Source: Oscillospiraceae bacterium
Lineage (GTDB): Bacteria > Bacillota > Clostridia > Oscillospirales > Oscillospiraceae
NCBI GenBank assembly: GCA_031272845.1
Contig: JAISTA010000008.1
Coordinates: 1 to 6,410, forward strand
Direction of reading: 5' to 3'
DNA: 6,410 nt
This document shows, piece by piece, positions 1 through 5,002 of the stretch (its first letter is position 1; each line of letters begins with the position of its first letter). Under the pieces are notes generated by a model that saw only the letters and a program-made list of their open reading frames with translations, made no database searches and was not told the DNA's origin. The position numbers and the translations under genes were made by a program.

Positions 1-334
1 TAAGCGCTTCTGCCTCTTCCTTGGCGACGCCTTCCTTGATCTTGGCCGGAACGCCCTCAACAAGTGCCTTCGCCTCTGCAAGGCCGAGACCCGTGATTCC
101 GCGAACTTCCTTGATGACCTTGATCTTTTCCGCGCCGAAGTCTGTCATAACAACGTCAAACTCGGACTGCTCCTCAACCTCGGCCGCCGCCGCTCCGCCG
201 CCTGCCGCCGGTGCCGCAACCGCCGCTGCGGATACGCCGAATTCCTCTTCAAGCGCGTGAACGAGCTCTGAAACCTCGATGTTCGAGAGTGTTTTAATCA
301 GGTCGATAGCCGACTGAACTTTTTCTGATGCCAT
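1..334 (-). CDS. rplL: 50S ribosomal protein L7/L12 (3' end cut by window)
   Basis: L7/L12 forms the flexible stalk of the large ribosomal subunit. Dimers bind the C-terminal helix of L10, and their globular domains recruit and stimulate the translation GTPases. The visible 111 residues show the full family layout. An N-terminal dimerisation helix region covers about residues 1-33. An Ala/Gly-rich hinge covers about 34-55. The conserved C-terminal domain starts near residue 58 and includes the Lys-rich IKVIKEVRGITGLGL segment (71-85) and the AKALVEGVP helix (88-96). The gene runs off the left edge, and by family length about 10-15 residues are missing. The ATG at 332-334 has a GGAGG site (346-350) 11 nt upstream, which fixes the start. 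It lies 105 bp downstream of rplJ in the same operon and should share the leader-based control. Confidence 0.97.
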   Translation of the reverse strand, partial: MASEKVQSAIDLIKTLSNIEVSELVHALEEEFGVSAAAVAAPAAGGGAAAAEVEEQSEFDVVMTDFGAEKIKVIKEVRGITGLGLAEAKALVEGVPAKIKEGVAKEEAEAL

Positions 335-439
335 TTTAATAAATGCCTCCGTTTAGTATAGTAAATATAGTTCCCGTGGGAACAGATTCGCAAAATTGTT
401 TGCGTTTTGCCTGAAAACAGGCGATTTTGCCGCGAGAAA
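335..439 (-). other. rplJ-rplL intergenic spacer with three small inverted repeats
   Basis: In transcription order this 105-bp gap holds three hairpins: GCCTG-tttt-CAGGC (422-409), CGCAAA-caat-TTTGCG (404-389) and GTTCCC-ac-GGGAAC (383-370). The rplL ribosome site follows. None has a T-run directly after it, so they do not look like intrinsic terminators. They could be RNA-processing or stability elements that help set the excess of L7/L12 over L10, but that is inference. The 6-bp-arm palindrome could also be a protein site, or a structure spacing the two ribosome sites. TATATT-like sequence just past the palindrome, with a poor TTGCGA 18 bp upstream, is too weak to call a promoter. Confidence 0.45.
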
Positions 440-1072
440 TTACTCTGCGGCCGCTTCGGCGGGCTCTGCTGCTTCAGCGGGAGCTTCTGCCGGGACTTCG
501 GCTGCGGCTTCAGGCGCTGCCTCCTCTGCGGGAGCAGTCTCCTCGGCCGGGGCTTCTGCTGCGGGAGCCACATCTGCCGCGCCGCCCTTTTCGGCGACGA
601 GCTTGACGACGAGCGCGAGCTGTGCGATAGGCGCAAGCAGTGTGCCGAGCAGCTGTGCACGGAGAATCGGCAAATCCGGGATTGACGCGAGCGCGTTTAC
701 CTCGGAAACGGAAATAACCTTTCCGTCGTAAAAACCGCCCTTGATCGTGAACTTGTCCTCAAGCTTATCGGCGAATTCCTTGATAACCTTTGCGGGGGCA
801 ACCGCGTTATCGACGGATGTCGCAAGCGAGGTTGTGCCGGAAAGCAGGGGCTCAAGCTCCTGATAGCCGACATTGTTGACGGCAAAACGAAGCAGTGTGT
901 TTTTGACTACAGAATAGTCCACACCCTCGGCGCGCAGTTTGACGCGCAGCTCCGTATCCTCAGCCACGGAAATGCCCTTGTAGTCTACCAAAACGCCGGA
1001 AACGCCCTTAAGCTTTTCGGTGATTGCCTCAACCTGGGACTTTTTGCTTTCAAGTACTTTTGTGTTTGGCAT
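440..1072 (-). CDS. rplJ: 50S ribosomal protein L10 with extended Ala/Glu/Pro tail
   Basis: L10 anchors the L7/L12 stalk to 23S rRNA near L11 and, bound to L7/L12, represses its own operon. The 210-residue product opens with the typical MPNTKVLESKKSQVEAITEK stretch. Other family motifs are VDYKGISVAEDTELR (29-43), YSVVKNTLLRFAV (53-65), the SGTTSLATS region (about 78-86) and FTIKGGFYDGKVIS (about 108-121). The helix that binds L7/L12 is expected around residues 140-165. Residues 163-210 form a low-complexity tail almost entirely of Ala, Glu and Pro. Standard L10 is about 165-175 residues, so the extra length lies at the C terminus. The ATG at 1070-1072 has a strong AAAGGAGG site (1081-1088) 8 nt upstream. 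It is the first gene of rplJL; no rplK or rplA lies directly upstream here. Confidence 0.97.
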   Translation of the reverse strand: MPNTKVLESKKSQVEAITEKLKGVSGVLVDYKGISVAEDTELRVKLRAEGVDYSVVKNTLLRFAVNNVGYQELEPLLSGTTSLATSVDNAVAPAKVIKEFADKLEDKFTIKGGFYDGKVISVSEVNALASIPDLPILRAQLLGTLLAPIAQLALVVKLVAEKGGAADVAPAAEAPAEETAPAEEAAPEAAAEVPAEAPAEAAEPAEAAAE

Positions 1073-1140
1073 AAATCATACCTCCTTTACTGCGCAAAAA
1101 CGCGCAATCGTTTGCTTTTCGGGCTTTTGGAAAGCGTCCG

Positions 1141-1173
1141 AAAAATAAAAAAACTTGTATCAGAAGACACAAG
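1141..1173 (-). terminator. Attenuator terminator in the rplJL leader
   Basis: An 8-bp stem, CTTGTGTC/GATACAAG with one G-U pair and a TTCT loop (1173-1154), is followed directly by seven T, one A and five T (1153-1141). This is a textbook intrinsic terminator lying between the promoter and the rplJ ribosome site, so it must be conditional. The 5' arm contains TGTCTT (1169-1164), an exact complement of AAGACA (1245-1240) at the start of the L10 leader motif. That pairing would give an alternative fold that breaks the terminator. Attenuation of rplJL by the L10-L7/L12 complex is established in Bacillus subtilis; its use here is inferred from the layout. Confidence 0.85.
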
Positions 1174-1252
1174 AAAATAAGAGCTTAATGCTAAGCGATT
1201 TACTTCCTCGGCGGGGTTTACGCAATGACTGCAACCTGCTGTCTTAAGAACG
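1174..1252 (-). promoter_or_regulatory. Ribosomal protein L10 leader RNA
   Basis: The 5' leader of rplJL carries the hallmark motifs of the Firmicutes L10 leader: AAGACAGCAGG (1245-1235), a short arm, then CCCCGCCGAGGA (1216-1205). The segment between them can form a small GCA-GTCAT-TGC hairpin. A second hairpin, GCTTA-gcat-TAAGC (1196-1183), sits just before the attenuator. In known examples this region folds into a structure that mimics the rRNA site of L10 and is bound by the L10-L7/L12 complex, which favours termination when free protein is in excess. The start at about 1252 is estimated from the -10 box. A covariance search with the L10-leader model would settle the exact fold. Confidence 0.82.
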
Positions 1253-1258
1253 AGACTT

Positions 1259-1287
1259 ATTATAGCACGGAAAATGGGGGTTGTCAA
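1259..1287 (-). promoter_or_regulatory. Consensus sigma-A promoter for rplJL
   Basis: On the minus strand TTGACA (1287-1282) and TATAAT (1264-1259) match the housekeeping consensus exactly and are 17 bp apart, the optimal spacing. Transcription should start near 1252, giving a leader of about 180 nt before rplJ. Such a strong promoter fits a ribosomal protein operon whose output is then trimmed by attenuation. The -35 box lies only about 30 bp from the edge of the repeat mosaic. Confidence 0.9.
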
Positions 1288-1317
1288 GGGGGTGTGAAAA
1301 GTTTTTTTTAGACTTTA

Positions 1318-1773
1318 ATTGCGGCGGGGCAAGTGTTCTTTGCAACGCAAATCTATAGTCGGGAACGAAAAGTTCTCTGTATGGGGCAGGTTGCGGTGTT
1401 TGGAATAGAGACTCGGCTACTCTTCGGTTCACTGCAGTAGCGCCTACGCGGCGGGCGGTTACTTTTTCCGCTTCGCCGGACATCGTCCCCAAAAAGGGGC
1501 GACTTCTTTTCTCTTGAGAAAAGAAGCAAAATCGCTTTATGCCGGGCAGGCGGTGTAGCTGCAATGTAGTCCCTGCCCACACAATGACAGGTGCGGTGGT
1601 CGCGGCGAATGCTTCAGCACCGCCGCACACAGGGGCGAAGCTTGTGCGGGGCTAAAGACTCAGGTAAGACTTTAGGCTACCGCGGATTGCGGTGGGGGTG
1701 CCAACCGGAAGGATGGTACTGCTACGATTGCTGCCGCACTTGTTGCGGGAGGTAGGTGCGTGTCCCGACGCGG
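1318..1773 (+). repeat. Left arm of long imperfect inverted repeat
   Basis: Read on the plus strand this arm matches the reverse complement of 2196-2745 over nearly its whole length, with gaps. The best blocks are 1441-1480 against 2523-2484 (39 of 40 bases), 1617-1641 against 2353-2329 (25 of 25), 1567-1582 against 2403-2388 (16 of 16), 1648-1660 against 2322-2310 (13 of 13), and the CGAAAAGTTCTCTGT block near 1365-1380. It holds a perfect 11-bp hairpin, CTTCTTTTCTC/GAGAAAAGAAG (1503-1526), preceded by CCCC-aaaaa-GGGG (1487-1499). Boundaries are approximate because similarity fades at both ends. Confidence 0.85.
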
Positions 1774-1837
1774 TGGGTGTTGCGTTGGCGGTCGGTATTG
1801 CTTGCGGTTCGGTTGCGTGCCCGTTGCCGCAACGTTT

Positions 1838-1867
1838 CCGTAGGGGACGGCGTCCTCGACGTCCCTG
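1838..1867 (+). repeat. REP-like palindromic module, copy 1
   Basis: The motif GTAGGGGACG, a short centre and GACGTCCCTG form an inverted repeat in which GGGACG pairs with CGTCCC. It resembles the modules at 2008-2036 and 2151-2180, which share the GTAGGGG start and the GTCCC end. Short GC-rich palindromes scattered between genes are typical of REP-like elements. This copy is the most diverged of the three in the window. Confidence 0.6.
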
Positions 1868-2007
1868 TTTTGGTTTGCCGCTAGACTATACGTCAGGCCA
1901 CTGCCCCCGTCCGGCATGAGTGCGGTTTGGTGCGTCCGCCTGCCTCCGCGCTTTGCGCGTCGGGACACGCGTGTGCGGTTTTTAGGCGCGGTAATTTGGG
2001 CGGTGCG

Positions 2008-2036
2008 CTGTAGGGGTGGCTGCCCTCAGCGTCCCG
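2008..2036 (+). repeat. REP-like palindromic module, copy 2
   Basis: This 29-base module equals the reverse complement of 2152-2180 at 27 of 29 positions; the two differences are adjacent (TG against AC). The stem GGG..GCTG with CAGC..CCC keeps its ends and apex but has lost two pairs in the middle, so it looks like a decayed copy of the perfect hairpin at 2153-2174. Confidence 0.75.
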
Positions 2037-2053
2037 GGTGGGGAGTTGGCTGT

Positions 2054-2143
2054 TGCTGTGGTTTTAAGCACAAATGCTGTGGTCTAGGCATTCCACACGT
2101 ATATTGTCCGGTTGCGGTGGTTTTTAGACAACAACGCCGTGGT
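2054..2143 (+). repeat. Pair of about 30-bp imperfect direct repeats
   Basis: Positions 2054-2083 and 2113-2143 share the pattern TGC-GTGGTTTT, then an A-rich middle, then GC-GTGGT, and are separated by 29 bases. Each unit has GTGGT near both ends, so the short word appears four times. The pair lies between palindromic modules 2 and 3. No conserved spacer or further unit follows, so it is not a CRISPR array. Confidence 0.55.
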
Positions 2144-2150
2144 TTCGGGG

Positions 2151-2180
2151 ACGGGACGCTGAGGGCAGCGTCCCCTACAG
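2151..2180 (-). repeat. REP-like palindromic module, copy 3 (perfect hairpin)
   Basis: GGGACGCTG (2153-2161) and CAGCGTCCC (2166-2174) form a perfect 9-bp stem around an AGGG loop. The module is the inverted partner of 2008-2036. The two together could close the 115-bp segment between them into a larger stem-loop. Confidence 0.78.
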
Positions 2181-2195
2181 CAATTTCAGCACCAC

Positions 2196-2745
2196 GCCGC
2201 GCCGGGACACGCACCCACCTCCCTCACAACGTGCGTCAGCGATCGTAGCAGTACAGTCCTTTCGGCCACCACCCCCACCGCACCTCGCGCACACCGACTG
2301 TCCGACCTAAGTCTTTAGCCCCGGACAGGCTTCGCCCCTGTGTGCGGCGGTGCGCAGGTGTTCGGATGTTACTCCGCACTTCTCGCGGTGTGGGCAGGGA
2401 CTATATTGCAGTTACTCTGTCTGCCCGGCATAAAAAAAGATTTGCTTCTTTCTAAAAGAAGTCGCCCCTGTTTGGTTACTTTTTCCGGCGAAGCGGAAAT
2501 AGTAACCGCCCGCCGCGTAGGCGTTCTAGCTGGGAACCGCGACTAAGCTGAGCCCCAATTCCAAACACCGTAACCTGCGCCGCACAGAGAACTTTTCGTT
2601 CCAGCCCAAAGCTTTGCGTATCACAGCACACCACCGACGTGGCAAACCCAAAGCAATCCCACAAACCCCGCAACCCGCTCCGCACAGAGAACTTTTCATT
2701 CCAGCCGAAAGTTTTACGTCGCAAAGAACACAAAGCACCGCCGAA
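2196..2745 (-). repeat. Right arm of long imperfect inverted repeat
   Basis: This is the inverted counterpart of 1318-1773; the matching blocks are listed under that arm. It is about 100 bp longer because a 100-bp unit is duplicated at its outer end. The hairpin equivalent to 1503-1526 is shorter here, CTTCTTT-cta-AAAGAAG (2445-2461). The changes keep it able to fold, a hint that structure matters, or simply that the sequence mutates within a palindrome. The inner end CGCGCCGGGACACGC (2198-2212) has one mismatch to a same-orientation copy at 1956-1970, and the left arm carries the exact inverse of that copy at 1758-1772. The centre therefore contains yet another partial copy. Confidence 0.85.
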
Positions 2746-2767
2746 ACCCCAAAGCGATCCCACAAAC
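2581..2767 (+). repeat. Tandem duplication with 100-bp period
   Basis: The block CGCACAGAGAACTTTTC recurs at 2581 and 2681, exactly 100 bases apart, followed by RTTCCAGCC. The words CCCAAAGC (2647 and 2748) and CCCACAAAC near each unit's end recur with an offset of 100-101. A partial earlier unit precedes it: CCAAACACCG at 2561 matches the CAAACCCCG stretch near 2662. The left arm holds one inverted copy (about 1318-1405). Its outer flank resembles the outermost unit at 2681, with the shared word GCAAAGAACAC, more than the inner unit. Confidence 0.85.
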
Positions 2768-2807
2768 ATACACCCCGGCGGAAAGCTAATTCCGCCGGGG
2801 TGTATGT
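2766..2807 (-). terminator. Strong terminator hairpin after the M23 peptidase gene
   Basis: Positions 2766-2783 and 2790-2807 are perfect complements, an 18-bp GC-rich stem with a 6-base loop, beginning 29 bases past the stop codon of the peptidase gene. On the minus strand it is followed by a short T-rich stretch (TTTGTGG), a weak U-tract. On the plus strand GGTTTTGCGTTT follows, so it may work in both directions. It most likely ends the ftsE-ftsX-peptidase transcript. The base of the stem directly touches the end of the tandem repeat. Confidence 0.7.
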
Positions 2808-2835
2808 GGTTTTGCGTTTCCAATTCGCGCACAGC

Positions 2836-4041
2836 TTACAGGTAATTCCTCGGATTTTTCTTTACGCCGTTGACCGAAACCTCAAAGTGCAGATGAGGCC
2901 CTGTCGAAAGTCCCGTTGACCCAACCTTGCCGATAACCGCGCCGCGCGAGACCTCTTTTCCGGCGGAAACCCCGCGCGAGGACATGTGCGCGTACAGCGT
3001 CGTCATCCCGTTGCCGTGGTCGATAACAACATAGTTGCCCCAGGAGGAGCTGTAGGCCGAAATAATAACCGTGCCCGTGTCCGCCGCAAAAATGTTTGAG
3101 CCGTACGGCGCGTTGATATCAATGCCGCCGTGCAGACGGTTTTCCTTTAATATCGGGTGAAAACGCATTCCAAACTCGCTCGTAATCGTTCTGGTGTTGG
3201 ACGGCCATACCAGAGCACCCGTTCCCTTTGCGACAGTCTCGCCGCGCTCCTGCTTTGCCGCCTGCTCGCGCCGCAGCTGCTCCGCCGCCTTGTTTATCTG
3301 CGCCTGCAGCGCGTTGGATTCAGCAAGCTTTGCCTCGTATGCCTTGCGCTCTTCCTCAATATCCGCCTCGATTTCTTTGATCTTCGCGTCGGCCTCATCC
3401 TTGTCCGCCTCAAGCTCAACGTACTTTAGGTTCAGCGTTTCTCTTTCTGCCTCACACTCGGCCTTTGTGTCCTCAAGGACTTTTTTCGCGTCCTCAACGG
3501 CGACGCGCGCCGCGACGAAATCTTCATACGCCTTTTCGTCAGACTTCATAATGTCGTCGATAAAATCGAGGTTTGCGAGCAAATCCATAAAGCTGTTTGA
3601 CGCAAACACAACCGATATGTAGGACAGAATGCCGTTTTCCTCCATTGTGCGCATACGCGCCTTATAGAGCTCAAGCTGGCTGTCTTCCTTATTCACGGCA
3701 ATCTGCACGTCGTTTTCAGCCTGCGCGATAAGCTGTTCATAAAGCACTATCTGCTCAACAATGTTGTCAATCTCAGACTGCGTTAAAAGAAGCTTTTGGT
3801 CGAGAGCCTCCTTTTGCGCAATAAGCGTCGCCTGCGTATACTCAAGCGAGTTTATCTTGGAGAGCTGCGCGTTTTTCTGGCTTTTCAGCTCCTCCTGCTG
3901 CTTTTTGAGCGTGTTGATTTCAGACTGCGTAACGCCCTTTGCCGTAAGCGTTGCAACCGCCGTGATAATGACCGACAGGACTATGAGCGCCGCGAGAACA
4001 ATCGCGATTACTCTGTGGCCAAGCTGCCTCGATTTTTTCAT
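2836..4041 (-). CDS. Coiled-coil M23 (LytM) peptidoglycan endopeptidase, EnvC/PcsB-like FtsEX partner
   Basis: This is a probable zinc endopeptidase that cuts peptidoglycan cross-bridges outside the membrane and is controlled by FtsEX. Of its 401 residues, 1-10 are basic, about 11-34 form one hydrophobic segment (uncleaved anchor or signal peptide), and about 36-118 and 165-268 are heptad-rich coiled coil. Between the coils lies a hydrophobic stretch, ISVVFASNSFMDLLANLDFI (142-161), like the PcsB/CwlO coiled-coil family. The M23 domain (about 277-401) keeps every key residue: H304 and D308 in LHGGID, H352 in YAHMS, and H383 and H385 in PHLHF. It should therefore be an active enzyme, unlike E. 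coli EnvC, which only activates amidases. Its own GGAGGA site (4051-4056) lies 9 nt upstream. It starts 53 bp after ftsX, which supports one transcript. Confidence 0.92.
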   Translation of the reverse strand: MKKSRQLGHRVIAIVLAALIVLSVIITAVATLTAKGVTQSEINTLKKQQEELKSQKNAQLSKINSLEYTQATLIAQKEALDQKLLLTQSEIDNIVEQIVLYEQLIAQAENDVQIAVNKEDSQLELYKARMRTMEENGILSYISVVFASNSFMDLLANLDFIDDIMKSDEKAYEDFVAARVAVEDAKKVLEDTKAECEAERETLNLKYVELEADKDEADAKIKEIEADIEEERKAYEAKLAESNALQAQINKAAEQLRREQAAKQERGETVAKGTGALVWPSNTRTITSEFGMRFHPILKENRLHGGIDINAPYGSNIFAADTGTVIISAYSSSWGNYVVIDHGNGMTTLYAHMSSRGVSAGKEVSRGAVIGKVGSTGLSTGPHLHFEVSVNGVKKNPRNYL

Positions 4042-4094
4042 AAATGTTATTCCTCCGAAAATTCAAAAAAACGCGTTCTTTGGTATATCAGGTT

Positions 4095-5000
4095 CTAAAC
4101 CTTCAGGTATTTTCTGATTGCAGTTCCGCTGCCGATAAACCCGACGCCGAGACCTATCGCCCCGAAGCTGAGAAGCATCGGCACCGTGACGACCGAGAAC
4201 TGAACCATCGAAATCAGATTCGCCATGGCGGCGTCGGCGGCCTTTATCGTTACAAAATGATAAATCATAATTTGCAGTATAAACGCAAGCATAGCGGCGA
4301 CAACGCCGAGTATAAAGCCCTCAAACAAAAACGGGTTTCTGATAAATCGCTTTGTCGCCCCGACCATACGCATTATCGCGATCTCGTTTCGCCTGTCATA
4401 CGCCGCGATTTTGATTGTGTTTGACATCATAAAGAGCGAAATAACAAGCAGTATCGCGATAAGTCCAAGCGAAACTGCGGTTACAACGCGCTGAACCATC
4501 ACAAACCCCGCCGCAACCGTCAGGTTAACGGTTATTTTTGCAATTCCCGCAGTGCTTCTCACCGCGTCGGCGGTCTCCGCCATCAGCGACACATCCTCAA
4601 CGTAAACCTGATACCTGTGGCGGAAAACGGACTCGTCTATATCCACAAAACGCGTTTTGTCAGGGTATTGCGCAACAAAGGAGTCCATCGCCTCCTTGCG
4701 CGAGACAAAGTTCACGGACGCGATATTCGGGATTTTAACGAGGTCACTTTTTACGCTGACGGCGGTCGCCTCGTCAAGGCGCTCGTCAACATAGGCGAGG
4801 ATGATGTTCTCGTCTTCAAACTTGCTGATAATGTTGCTAACGTTCAGCGACAAAAGCGCAAAGCAGCCCATTATAAGCATACAAGCCGTCATTGTAAAGA
4901 TGAGCGCAAACGACTTAAAGCCGTTTTTTATAACGCTCAGAAATCCCTCTTTTATGTAATACCAAAAATGCACGTTTCTGTGCGTGTTGCTGTTATTCAT
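4095..5000 (-). CDS. ftsX: Cell division protein FtsX, membrane subunit
   Basis: FtsX is the membrane half of the FtsEX complex, which couples ATP hydrolysis inside the cell to activation of a cell-wall hydrolase outside. The 301 residues show the expected four membrane spans: about 31-53, 172-193, 226-248 and 268-291. A large extracellular loop lies between spans 1 and 2 (about 54-168) and is where the coiled-coil partner usually binds. The cytoplasmic N terminus contains YYIKEGF (14-20). The conserved cytoplasmic segment RRNEIAIMRMVGATKRFIRN (203-222), which contacts FtsE, follows span 2. The ATG lies 2 bases after the ftsE stop, with only a modest GGGAAG site inside the end of ftsE, so translation is probably coupled to ftsE. 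Confidence 0.95.
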   Translation of the reverse strand: MNNSNTHRNVHFWYYIKEGFLSVIKNGFKSFALIFTMTACMLIMGCFALLSLNVSNIISKFEDENIILAYVDERLDEATAVSVKSDLVKIPNIASVNFVSRKEAMDSFVAQYPDKTRFVDIDESVFRHRYQVYVEDVSLMAETADAVRSTAGIAKITVNLTVAAGFVMVQRVVTAVSLGLIAILLVISLFMMSNTIKIAAYDRRNEIAIMRMVGATKRFIRNPFLFEGFILGVVAAMLAFILQIMIYHFVTIKAADAAMANLISMVQFSVVTVPMLLSFGAIGLGVGFIGSGTAIRKYLKV

Positions 5001-5002
5001 AG

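Larger units (their letters stand above)
1288..2765. repeat. Non-coding repeat mosaic (about 1.5 kb, no credible gene)
   Basis: No open frame here has a ribosome site, a recognisable domain or natural protein composition. The translations are Arg/Pro/Gly-rich and arise from repeats read in several frames. What the stretch does contain is nested repeats: two long diverged arms in opposite orientation, a tandem 100-bp unit, three palindromic modules of REP type and a short direct-repeat pair, each listed separately. The arms are interrupted and diverged, so this is not a single recent duplication. It lies between the terminator of the ftsEX unit and the rplJL promoter, a neutral landing place. 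It could be stacked copies of a family of dispersed non-coding elements, or the remains of one element with long terminal inverted repeats. I see no transposase remnant, tRNA or CRISPR-like spacing. Confidence 0.8.

Noticed and set aside
1244..1630. Open frame of 128 codons on the minus strand in the left repeat arm
   Set aside because: It crosses the rplJL promoter and the hairpins, has no ribosome site and an Arg/Pro-rich, domain-free translation. Its counterpart in the right arm does not keep the frame.
2054..2143. Possible CRISPR array
   Set aside because: Only two imperfect repeats with one spacer, no cas genes, and the repeats are too diverged.
1672..2248. Several open frames on both strands in the centre of the mosaic
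   Set aside because: They result from GC-rich repeats with few stops, overlap each other in opposite directions, and show no start signals or family resemblance.
1288..2765. Large structured non-coding RNA such as OLE, GOLLD or ROOL
   Set aside because: I recognise none of their conserved motifs, and the content is explained by repeated modules. A covariance-model search would be needed to overturn this.
2476..2832. Open frame of 118 codons on the minus strand containing repeated peptide blocks
   Set aside because: The peptide repetition simply reflects the 100-bp DNA tandem; 100 is not a multiple of three, so the units are read in different frames. The frame also runs through the terminator hairpin.
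4042..4094. Terminator between ftsX and the peptidase gene (run of seven T)
   Set aside because: The T-run follows only the 8-base palindrome AACGCGTT and has no usable stem; the 53-bp gap fits one operon.
3157..4117. Plus-strand frames across the peptidase gene
   Set aside because: They are antisense shadows of a well-supported coding region with complete M23 motifs.
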